DNA of 14,258 nt, from positions 1 through 14,258 of the forward strand of contig JBFLZY010000071.1 of the NCBI GenBank assembly GCA_040755975.1, given 5' to 3'. Shown piece by piece: positions 7,114-12,238 of this stretch. A program made the position numbers and the translations under genes. How positions within the stretch are numbered: position 1 is the first letter of the stretch; each line of letters starts with the position of its first letter. The notes under the pieces were generated by a model. That model did no database searches. It was given only the letters and a program-made list of their open reading frames with translations, and was not told the DNA's origin. This DNA is from JAIMBK01 sp040755975. GTDB taxonomy: Bacteria; Bacillota; Desulfotomaculia; Desulfotomaculales; Nap2-2B.

Positions 7114-8031
7114 TTACTCCTCCCCGTTTTTTTCCGGAGTCCGCCGGTCCTCATAAGTAACCCGCATGGAAAAGGGCCGGCTGGCTTCCCCCCAGTATAT
7201 CGTTGTATGCGGGAAGGGGATCTCGATCCCTAATTCGTCAAAGGTTTTTTTGATCCGGCGCCGCAATTCCCGGCCTACGTACCATTGCTTCAAGGGCGCA
7301 GTCGTGATCATCACCTTAATTACTACTTCCGAGGGGCCGAAATTGTCAACGCCCAAAACTTCCAGCGGCTTCACAATATATTGGCTAAACTCCGGATCGC
7401 TGGAGAGTTCCGCGCCAATCTCCCTTAATACGCTCATTACGTAATCCACATCTTCCTTGTAGGCGACCCCCACGTCAATGACGTAGCGCGACCAGTCCTT
7501 GGTCATATTGGAAACCGAGTTTATGTTCCCGTTGGGGAAAATGTGCACTGTGCCGCTTAAATCCCGCAGGATGGTGGTGCGCAGGTTCATTTCTACAACT
7601 TCTCCCGCCGTTCCGTTTAAGACAACCACGTCGCCTACCCGGATCTGGTCCTCCAGAAGCATAAAGAAGCCGCTGATCACGTCCCGCACCAGGCTCTGGG
7701 CGCCGAAGCCCAGAGCCAGCCCGCCGATGCCCGCCGCGGTAATGATCGGCCTGATATCAATGTCCAGGATGCCCAGAATAATCACGATTGCCACCACAAC
7801 TGAACCGATCCAGGCAATCTTGCGAAGCAGACCGATCAGGGTGCGGATCCGCTTTTCCTGTTCTCCGGAACCCCCCGCCTTGTCGGCCAGCACCCGCTCA
7901 AACCTTTTCAGGGCGGAAACGACTAACCGAACAAAAATAAACGTCCCGGCAAGCACGAGTAAAATGCGCAGCCCTGTGGTCACCAGCCAGTCCGTGAAAG
8001 GAATCAAAAGGGCATCCCAAGAAAACATCAT
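7114..8031 (-). CDS. MscS-type small-conductance mechanosensitive channel
   Basis: The 305-residue membrane protein has three predicted transmembrane helices, near 18-38, 73-90 and 95-125. The third is the glycine/alanine-rich pore helix AAGIGGLALGFGAQSLVRD (99-117). The MscS beta domain follows: DQIRVGDVVVLNGTAGEVVE spans 128-147 and includes the usual IRVGD signature, with IFPNGNI at 164-170. The protein opens under membrane tension to release solutes during osmotic downshock. Length and topology fit the short three-helix YggB/YkuT class. Two consecutive ATG codons (8031 and 8028) follow GGGGTGG, so either may be used. It is the first gene of a four-gene minus-strand operon, transcribed from the extended -10 promoter at 8123-8131. 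Confidence 0.93.
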   Translation of the reverse strand: MMFSWDALLIPFTDWLVTTGLRILLVLAGTFIFVRLVVSALKRFERVLADKAGGSGEQEKRIRTLIGLLRKIAWIGSVVVAIVIILGILDIDIRPIITAAGIGGLALGFGAQSLVRDVISGFFMLLEDQIRVGDVVVLNGTAGEVVEMNLRTTILRDLSGTVHIFPNGNINSVSNMTKDWSRYVIDVGVAYKEDVDYVMSVLREIGAELSSDPEFSQYIVKPLEVLGVDNFGPSEVVIKVMITTAPLKQWYVGRELRRRIKKTFDELGIEIPFPHTTIYWGEASRPFSMRVTYEDRRTPEKNGEE

Positions 8032-8122
8032 TCCGCCACCCCCTGTTTTTCACCGTCTAAATGATTCTGTTGCAGCAAAGGAGGAAAAAAGGGAATTATT
8101 TCGTTCGCCTTCGACTGACGAA

Positions 8123-8131
8123 ATTATACCA
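8123..8131 (-). promoter_or_regulatory. Extended -10 promoter of the mscS operon
   Basis: The minus strand reads TGGTATAAT (8131-8123), a perfect -10 with the TGn extension. No good -35 is found 17 bases upstream (TTTTAT), as is common for extended -10 promoters. The predicted start is near 8116, giving a leader of about 85 bases. The rest of the 8032-8294 gap shows no gene; I see no convincing promoter for the plus-strand genes there. Confidence 0.55.
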
Positions 8132-8294
8132 GGAAACGGTGCCAAATAAAAGCACATCCTGATTTTCTGGATTATATATTACGGGAGGTGGTTATTTGAG
8201 GTTTTAATGGTAATTCCATGTTGCTTTAGTAAATAACGGTTAATGCTGAACATTTCGCGGGTTTGCCCCGGGCGACTTAGAACAGGAGGTAAGA

Positions 8295-8947
8295 ATGTGT
8301 TTCTCCAACGGGGCGCAAAGAATGTGGCTTCAGGATCTTTTTTTCCTGGAAACAACAACCGGTTTGCGCACCCTCATCGATCAAGAAAGATTATATATTC
8401 TTTACCAATACCTCCGGCACACCTTCAACGTGCCGGGGGATCTGGCCGAATGCGGGGTTTACCGCGGAGGTTCAGCCCTGCTGCTGGCCAAAACATTGCA
8501 CGCGGACGGAAAAGGAGATAAAACGCTGCATCTTTTCGACACCTTTCAGGGGATGCCGCCGGCCAATCCGGAACTGGATCTCCACAAAGAAGGGGACTTT
8601 GCGGATACTTCCCTGGAAGAGGTGCAGAATTATCTGGCCGGATACGAAACTTTTTTGAGATTTTACCCCGGCGTTTTTGAACTCACCTTCCCCGCCGTGA
8701 ACGGGAAAAGATTTTCCTTCGTCCACGTCGATTGCGATCTTTACGCCTCGGTAAAATTATGCTGTTCATTTTTTACACCCGGTTGAATCCCGGCGGCGTC
8801 CTCATCTTCGACGATTACGGCTTCCCCACCTGCCCCGGGGCAAAGCGCGCGGTCGACGAGTTCTTCGCCGCCGTTCCTGAATATCCAGTCTATCTGCCTA
8901 CCGGCCAGGTGGTTGTGACCAGGCTCCCGGGCAATTCCTCCTTTTAA
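8295..8947 (+). pseudogene. TylF/macrocin O-methyltransferase family gene, frameshifted
   Basis: The first frame (8295-8783) starts with ATG after AGGAGG (8284-8289) and carries the SAM-binding motif ECGVYRGGSALLLAKTL (52-68), FDTFQGMP (81-88) and FVHVDCDLYASVK (142-154). It then runs into a stop after SFFTPG. The next part of the family pattern, YTRLNPGGVLIFDDYGFP, continues in the -1 frame to 8947. The break falls on a T6 run (8769-8774): a T7 run would restore SFFYTRLNPGG and one reading frame of about 217 codons, the usual size of this family. TylF-type enzymes methylate sugar hydroxyls in antibiotics and surface glycans, which suits the flanking glycosyltransferases. As it stands the product would lack the strand and helix after the HVDCDLY motif. 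A sequencing error in the homopolymer is the main alternative. Confidence 0.85.
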
Positions 8948-8987
8948 CCGGGCGGATTGGCGGAACGTCCGGACTTGACCGCCGGTT
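8946..8987 (+). other. Imperfect hairpin between two glycan genes
   Basis: AACCGGGCGG (8946-8955) can pair with CCGCCGGTT (8979-8987) with one bulged base, enclosing a small CGGA-ACG-TCCG hairpin. It is followed by TCTAAAAAAATA, not a U-run, so it is a poor terminator. It lies directly before the ribosome binding site of the next gene and may shield transcripts or limit readthrough. Confidence 0.35.
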
Positions 8988-9009
8988 CTAAAAAAATATA
9001 GAGGCTCAG

Positions 9010-9708
9010 ATGAAGTACAGCATATCGATCGCCCTGTTCAACAATCTGGCTTTGACCAGGCAGTGCCTCGGGTTGCTTTTCCAAAGCTGCCCGGAGGAGT
9101 TTGAACTTCTGCTGACCGATAACTTTTCCACGGACGGTACCCGTGAATACATCACCGCCTTACCTTTTACCCGCAAGGTGGTAATTCTAAACGAACAAAA
9201 CATTGGTTTCGGGGCGGCTCATAACCGTGCCCTGGAAGTCGCGCGCGGAGAATATTTTGTGGTTCTCAACAACGACATTTTTATTTACGAGCGGAGCTGG
9301 CTCACCAGGCTGGCCGCTCCCTTCGCCGAACGTCCCAAACTCGCGATCACGGGCCTGCAAGGTAGCCCCTGCATGATCGTTACCACCCCGGAAATAAAAG
9401 GCGTTTGGCATCCCACTATCGTAGAATACGTCGAGGCTTCCTGTTTGATGATCCCGACCGCCCTGGCCGGAACCCACGGTCTTTTCAGTCCGGAACTTGA
9501 ATTTGCTTACTTTGAAGACGCCGACCTTTCCCTGCGCTACCGGCAGATGGGCTACGAAATCCTGCTGGTGGAGGTGAATTTCCGGCACCTGCGGGCGCAA
9601 TCCGCAAATTTGCTGGATCCTGCGTTTTTAACGACGGTTTTCAAGAAAAATGAAGAAGTATTCAAAAGAAAATGGTCGGATTATTTAAAAACCAGATCCT
9701 TCCGTTAA
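9010..9708 (+). CDS. Family 2 (GT-A) glycosyltransferase
   Basis: This 232-residue protein is intact. It has the GT2 nucleotide-sugar fold: N-terminal YSISIALFNN (3-12), LLTDNFSTDGT (34-44, with Asp37), ILNEQNIGFGAAHNRA (59-74), the metal-binding LNND (86-89) and FEDADLSLR (168-176), where the acidic pair is expected to act in catalysis. The last helix ends KTRSFR, with no membrane segment, so it is probably a soluble or peripheral enzyme adding a sugar to a lipid-linked or protein-linked glycan. The donor and acceptor cannot be told. ATG at 9010 follows GAGG. It lies 62 bases after the broken methyltransferase gene and just upstream of the IS110 element, which may cut it off from its original downstream partners. 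Confidence 0.9.
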   Translation: MKYSISIALFNNLALTRQCLGLLFQSCPEEFELLLTDNFSTDGTREYITALPFTRKVVILNEQNIGFGAAHNRALEVARGEYFVVLNNDIFIYERSWLTRLAAPFAERPKLAITGLQGSPCMIVTTPEIKGVWHPTIVEYVEASCLMIPTALAGTHGLFSPELEFAYFEDADLSLRYRQMGYEILLVEVNFRHLRAQSANLLDPAFLTTVFKKNEEVFKRKWSDYLKTRSFR

Positions 9709-9748
9709 CTTACCCGGGCTTCCGGAACTCCTGATTTTTTACTTTGCA

Positions 9749-9796
9749 GGTAGTTTCTCATGGGAACGTTCGTTCCCTCCAGAAAGCATGAAAATT
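9749..9796. repeat. Repeat copy A: hairpin unit resembling the IS110 junctions
   Basis: GGTAGTTTCTCATGG...CATGAAAAT resembles the two IS junction repeats (9887-9939 and 11441-11492) in order and spacing: GGxAGTT, CATG, GAACxTTCGTT, CCA, ATGAAAAT. It contains a perfect palindrome, GGGAACG-TT-CGTTCCC (9762-9777). It may be a second copy of a chromosomal repeat used as target by the element, or a relic of an older end. Confidence 0.55.
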
Positions 9797-9813
9797 GAGA
9801 CACAAAGGCACAG

Positions 9814-9862
9814 AGGCACAAAGAGAAATGTATAGACGACCGGGAATATTTACTTTGTGCCT
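9814..9862. repeat. 10-bp perfect inverted repeat
   Basis: AGGCACAAAG (9814-9823) and CTTTGTGCCT (9853-9862) are exact inverted repeats with a 29-base centre. The left arm is embedded in a purine-rich stretch of near-repeats (CACAAAGGCACAGAGGCACAAAG, 9801-9823, given here as CACAAAGG, CACAGAGG, CACAAAG). It lies between repeat A and the left end of the IS element, and may be part of the same noncoding repeat unit. Confidence 0.6.
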
Positions 9863-9886
9863 GGGAAACTTTTTGCCTGATCTTTT

Positions 9887-9939
9887 CTGAGGAGTTGCCC
9901 ATGACGAACATTCGTTCTCCCCATTAATCATGAAAATAG
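9887..9939. repeat. Left junction repeat (copy B) of the IS110 element
   Basis: CTGAGGAGTT is followed by GCCCATGACGA and, after a diverged middle, CGTTCT and ATGAAAATAG (9930-9939). The 17-mer GGAGTTGCCCATGACGA (9891-9907) recurs exactly at 11445-11461. The crossover lies inside this shared 17-mer, so the part left of it is target DNA and the part right of it is the element's left end. Confidence 0.75.
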
Positions 9940-9959
9940 GGCGAGACTTATGCTATACT
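9930..9959 (+). promoter_or_regulatory. Promoter of the IS110 noncoding RNA and transposase
   Basis: ATGAAA (9930-9935) is followed after 18 bases by TATACT (9954-9959) with a TGC extension (9951-9953). Transcription would start near A9966. The -35 lies in the part of the left end that is also similar to the DNA beyond the right end. Confidence 0.6.
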
Positions 9960-9965
9960 ACCCTC

Positions 9966-10130
9966 AAGAGAACTGCCGCGACAAGAAGGGCCGGTTTTCC
10001 ACTGGAGCCTGGAAAGCCCGCTGAGGAGTTTGGCCCCAAGCACCTTGAAGGCACCATTAATTGTTGCTTCCGAAAGGTAAGCACGCAAGGGAGACTCTGT
10101 AACCCATGAGGTGCTTTTCGGCAGTTAATC
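9966..10130 (+). ncRNA. Putative bridge RNA (seekRNA) of the IS110 element
   Basis: The segment between promoter and transposase can fold into a compact RNA. An outer stem AACTGCCG/CGGCAGTT (9971-9978 with 10119-10126) closes it. A 5' hairpin GGTTTTCCA/TGGAAAGCC (9993-10001 with 10010-10018, one G-U) follows. A second long-range stem is AAGCACCT/AGGTGCTT (10038-10045 with 10109-10116). An inner hairpin TGCTTCC-GAAA-GG(U)AAGCA (10065-10083) has a GNRA tetraloop. Bases 10021-10030 (CTGAGGAGTT) match the target left of the element (9887-9896) exactly. Bases 10086-10093 (CAAGGGAG) match the element's right end (11441-11448) exactly. Target guide before donor guide is the order in the described IS621 bridge RNA, which is of similar length (about 177 bases). 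Right-hand guides are not clear; GUAAC (10099-10103) could pair with GTTGC (9895-9899) with one wobble. The 3' end is uncertain. Confidence 0.78.
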
Positions 10131-10151
10131 CCCAAAGAAAGAGGTAGTATC

Positions 10152-11417
10152 ATGAACAAGCAAGAACTGGATGACTTTGAGGTTCTTTACGAACGCTGCT
10201 GTGGCCTCGACGTGCATAAAAAACAAATCACCGCCTGCTTAATTACCCCGGGTCCGGACGGGCGATCCCAAAAGGAAGTACGTACCTTTGGTACCATGAC
10301 CAAAGATCTCTTAAGTTTGCACGACTGGCTTACCGCTAACCAGTGCACCCACGTGGCCATGGAAAGCACCGGTGTCTACTGGAAACCTGTCTACAACATC
10401 CTGGAAGGTTCCTTTAACCTGCTGCTGGTTAACGCCCAGCACATCAAAGCAGTTCCCGGCCGGAAGAAAACCGATAAACTGGATGCCAAGTGGATTGCCC
10501 GGTTGTTGCGCGTCGGCCTTTTAAAGGGAAGCTTTATTCCCGCTCCGGAAATCCGGGAGCTTAAGGACCTGGTCCGGCACCGGACCACTTTAATCCGGGA
10601 TAAAGCCAGAGCAGTCCAGCGCGTTCAGAAGATCCTGGAGGACGCCAACATCAAATTAACCTCCGTGGCAACCGATGTAATGGGAGTTTCCTCCCGCGCC
10701 ATCCTCGATCACCTGCTGGCCGGAAAAACCGACCCGGAGTTTTTAGCCGGGCTGGCCAAGGGAAGACTGCGCAAGAAAATCCCGGAACTCCAAAAAGCGC
10801 TAAACGGAGTGCTCAAACCGCACCACCGCCTTTTGCTGGCCCAACTCTTAGCGCAGATTGATTTTCTCGATGAATGCATCTCTTCCCTAAACACCGAAAT
10901 TGAGGAACGTCTGCGCCCTTTTGCCAAACAAGTCCAGGATCTAGCCACGACGCCGGGCCTGAAAGAACTCATCCCGCAGATCGTCATTTCCGAGGTAGGG
11001 GTTGATCTTTCTTCCTTCCCCTCCGCCAAACACTTTGCCTCCTGGATCGGGGTCTGCCCCGGAAAGAACGAAAGCGCCGGTAAAAACAAAAGCGGGAAAA
11101 CGACAAAAGGAAACCGCTGGCTAAAGGACGCGTTGATCGAGGCTGCCTGGGCTGCTTCCCATACCAAGGACACCTACCTTTCGGCTTTGTACCATAAACT
11201 TGTGCCCCGGCTCGGCAAGAAAAAGGCGTTGGTTGCGGTCGCCCATTCCATTGCTGTAGCTATCTACCACATTTTAACCGAAGGTGTGCCTTACTACGAA
11301 CTGGGCAGTGATTACTTCAACAATCTAAATAAAAAGAAGTTAGAGCGGCGGCTGGTACGTCGACTAGAAGAGTTGGGCTATAAAGTGACTCTGGAAGAAG
11401 TTAGGTCTGCTGCCTAA
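10152..11417 (+). CDS. IS110-family transposase (DEDD/serine recombinase)
   Basis: The 421-residue protein carries both conserved IS110 domains. The N-terminal RuvC-like DEDD domain has GLDVHKK (Asp20), AMESTGVYW (Glu71) and TDKLDAKW (Asp108, Asp111). The C-terminal Transposase_20 domain has TTPGLKELIPQIVISEVG split as TTPGL (266-270) and IVISEVG (277-283), FASWIGVCPG (295-304) and NESAGK (306-311), in which Ser308 is the likely catalytic serine. It continues with TTKGNRWLKDAL (317-328). The domains are separated by a helical coiled segment (about 135-260). All catalytic residues are present. The ATG at 10152 follows GAGGT with 6 bases spacing. In this family the enzyme is guided by a bridge RNA that pairs with both target and donor DNA. 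The RNA is predicted directly upstream on the same transcript. Confidence 0.96.
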   Translation: MNKQELDDFEVLYERCCGLDVHKKQITACLITPGPDGRSQKEVRTFGTMTKDLLSLHDWLTANQCTHVAMESTGVYWKPVYNILEGSFNLLLVNAQHIKAVPGRKKTDKLDAKWIARLLRVGLLKGSFIPAPEIRELKDLVRHRTTLIRDKARAVQRVQKILEDANIKLTSVATDVMGVSSRAILDHLLAGKTDPEFLAGLAKGRLRKKIPELQKALNGVLKPHHRLLLAQLLAQIDFLDECISSLNTEIEERLRPFAKQVQDLATTPGLKELIPQIVISEVGVDLSSFPSAKHFASWIGVCPGKNESAGKNKSGKTTKGNRWLKDALIEAAWAASHTKDTYLSALYHKLVPRLGKKKALVAVAHSIAVAIYHILTEGVPYYELGSDYFNNLNKKKLERRLVRRLEELGYKVTLEEVRSAA

Positions 11418-11440
11418 TGATGGGGTCTGGATTCTATTTT

Positions 11441-11492
11441 CAAGGGAGTTGCCCATGACGACTTGCGTTCTCTCCATAAAAGATGAAAATAG
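11441..11492. repeat. Right junction repeat (copy C) of the IS110 element
   Basis: CAAGGGAGTT is followed by GCCCATGACGA, then CGTTCT and ATGAAAATAG (11483-11492), paralleling the left junction with one single-base gap. The first ten bases belong to the element's right end and the rest to flanking DNA. The flanking DNA thus resembles the element's own left end over about 45 bases. Confidence 0.75.
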
Positions 11493-11512
11493 TTCTGTAC
11501 AACAAGAGTATC

Positions 11513-11546
11513 TATCCCTAATCCCTATCCCCTAATCCCTAACTCC
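11513..11546. repeat. Degenerate CCCTAAT/CCCTAT tandem repeat
   Basis: The stretch contains TATCCCTAATCCC, TATCCCCTAATCCC and TAACTCC in tandem, about five 7-base-like units of TA(A)TCCC. It lies between the right end of the IS element and the ribosome binding site of the methyltransferase gene. No function is evident; such telomere-like repeats occur as dispersed intergenic repeats in bacteria. Confidence 0.6.
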
Positions 11547-11568
11547 TATTTTCTAAGGAGGCGACGCC

Positions 11569-12090
11569 ATGGATTTCACCGGCGAAAGAGTAGTCCCCGG
11601 CAAGACCCCGGAGAACGTCTACGTAGAACACGTAGCGCGGTATAATTTTGCTCTTGCTTACGTAAAAGGCAAAACCGTCCTGGACGTGGCCTGCGGCACG
11701 GGCTACGGCACGGCAATCCTGGCATCCGAAGCCGGCAGCGTGGTGGGTATTGATCTTGACCGGGAAACGATCGCTTACGCCCGGCAAAACTACCCGCATC
11801 CCGAAGTAACTTATCTTTTGGGGGATATCCTCCGGCTGCCTTTGCCGGACGAATCCGTAGAAGTGGTTGCCTGTTTTGAAACCATCGAGCACGTCGCCGA
11901 CGACCGGAAATGCCTGCAGGAACTTCGGCGCGTTCTGCAACCAGGGGGGATTTGTCTTCTCTCCACGCCCAACCGGGCAGTTTTTTCTCCCGGCAAAACG
12001 CTTACCGATCAGCCGGGCAACATTTTTCATCACCGGGAGTATACCCTGGATGAATTCAGAGATTTGCTCGTATCTTGCCTCCGTTTTTAA
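11569..12090 (+). pseudogene. Class I SAM-dependent methyltransferase, 3' end missing
   Basis: The frame starts with ATG at 11569 behind AGGAGG (11556-11561). The product begins MDFTGERVVPG and shows a complete SAM-binding core: VLDVACGTGYG (38-48), GIDLD (60-64), GDILRLPLP (85-93), FETIEHV (103-109) and LQPGGICLLSTPN (123-135). It then reads FHHREYTLDEFRDLL (153-167), where relatives continue with further strands. Here six foreign residues (VSCLRF) and a stop follow. Recognisable coding sequence ends near 12069, exactly where an opposing gmhA-like fragment ends. The protein is 173 residues, shorter than the roughly 230-300 usual for this type. It may have methylated a sugar or glycan lipid, fitting the locus; SAM binding could survive, activity is doubtful. 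Confidence 0.8.
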
Positions 12091-12202
12091 TTGTCCGGAT
12101 CAACACCCTGGCGATTTCCAAAATAATCTCCACCTGCCCCTCCGCCAGGAGCTTGTTTACTTCCGAGCTTTCCAGCAACTCTTTCTTGATTGCATCCTTC
12201 AA
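12056..12202 (-). pseudogene. gmhA: N-terminal fragment of a phosphoheptose isomerase-like (SIS) gene
   Basis: The minus-strand frame from TTG at 12202, with ACAGGTG 8 bases upstream, encodes 48 residues: LKDAIKKELLESSEVNKLLA, then EGQVEIILEIARVLIRTIKN and GGKIRANL. The region up to NGGKI closely fits the N-terminal helices of GmhA (sedoheptulose-7-phosphate isomerase), which in intact proteins lead into a CGNGGSAADAQH loop. Here the frame departs after GGKI and stops at 12056. The match ends at 12071, against the truncated methyltransferase. GmhA makes the first intermediate of heptose nucleotides for surface glycans. It lies 36 bases after the sulfatase-like gene and would be the last gene of that operon. 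The assignment rests on the pattern of a short segment. Confidence 0.7.
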
Positions 12203-12238
12203 GGTGGGAACACCTGTCCTTTCTGCCGCCCGGGCGGG

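Larger units (their letters stand above)
9897..11450 (+). mobile_element. Complete IS110-family insertion sequence, about 1554 bp
   Basis: The element contains a promoter, a structured noncoding RNA and a DEDD/serine transposase gene, in the order typical of the IS110 group (RNA upstream of the gene). Its ends are inferred from the 17-base exact direct repeat GGAGTTGCCCATGACGA at 9891-9907 and 11445-11461. The unit length is the offset between these copies, 1554 bp, within the family's usual 1.2-1.6 kb. Exact ends can slide together by up to 17 bases, because the core dinucleotide cannot be fixed by eye. There are no terminal inverted repeats, as expected. The element sits between a GT2 gene and a methyltransferase gene of a glycan locus. 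The transposase frame and RNA look intact, so it may still be active. Confidence 0.82.

Noticed and set aside
7499..8149. 216-codon plus-strand open frame across the mscS-type gene
   Set aside because: It is antisense to a well-supported channel gene, has a Pro/Thr/Arg-rich low-information product and no ribosome binding site.
8768..8775. Programmed -1 ribosomal frameshift in the TylF-type gene
   Set aside because: The zero-frame context A-TTT-TTT-A does not form a proper X-XXY-YYZ heptamer and no downstream stimulatory structure was evident; an indel or sequencing error is simpler.
9709..9890. CRISPR-like array suggested by the repeated units left of the IS
   Set aside because: The repeats are unequal in length and spacing, and there are no uniform spacers or cas genes.
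11418..11450. Downstream guide RNA as in the IS1111 group
   Set aside because: Only about 30 bases separate the transposase stop from the right end, too short for such an RNA; the structured segment is upstream.
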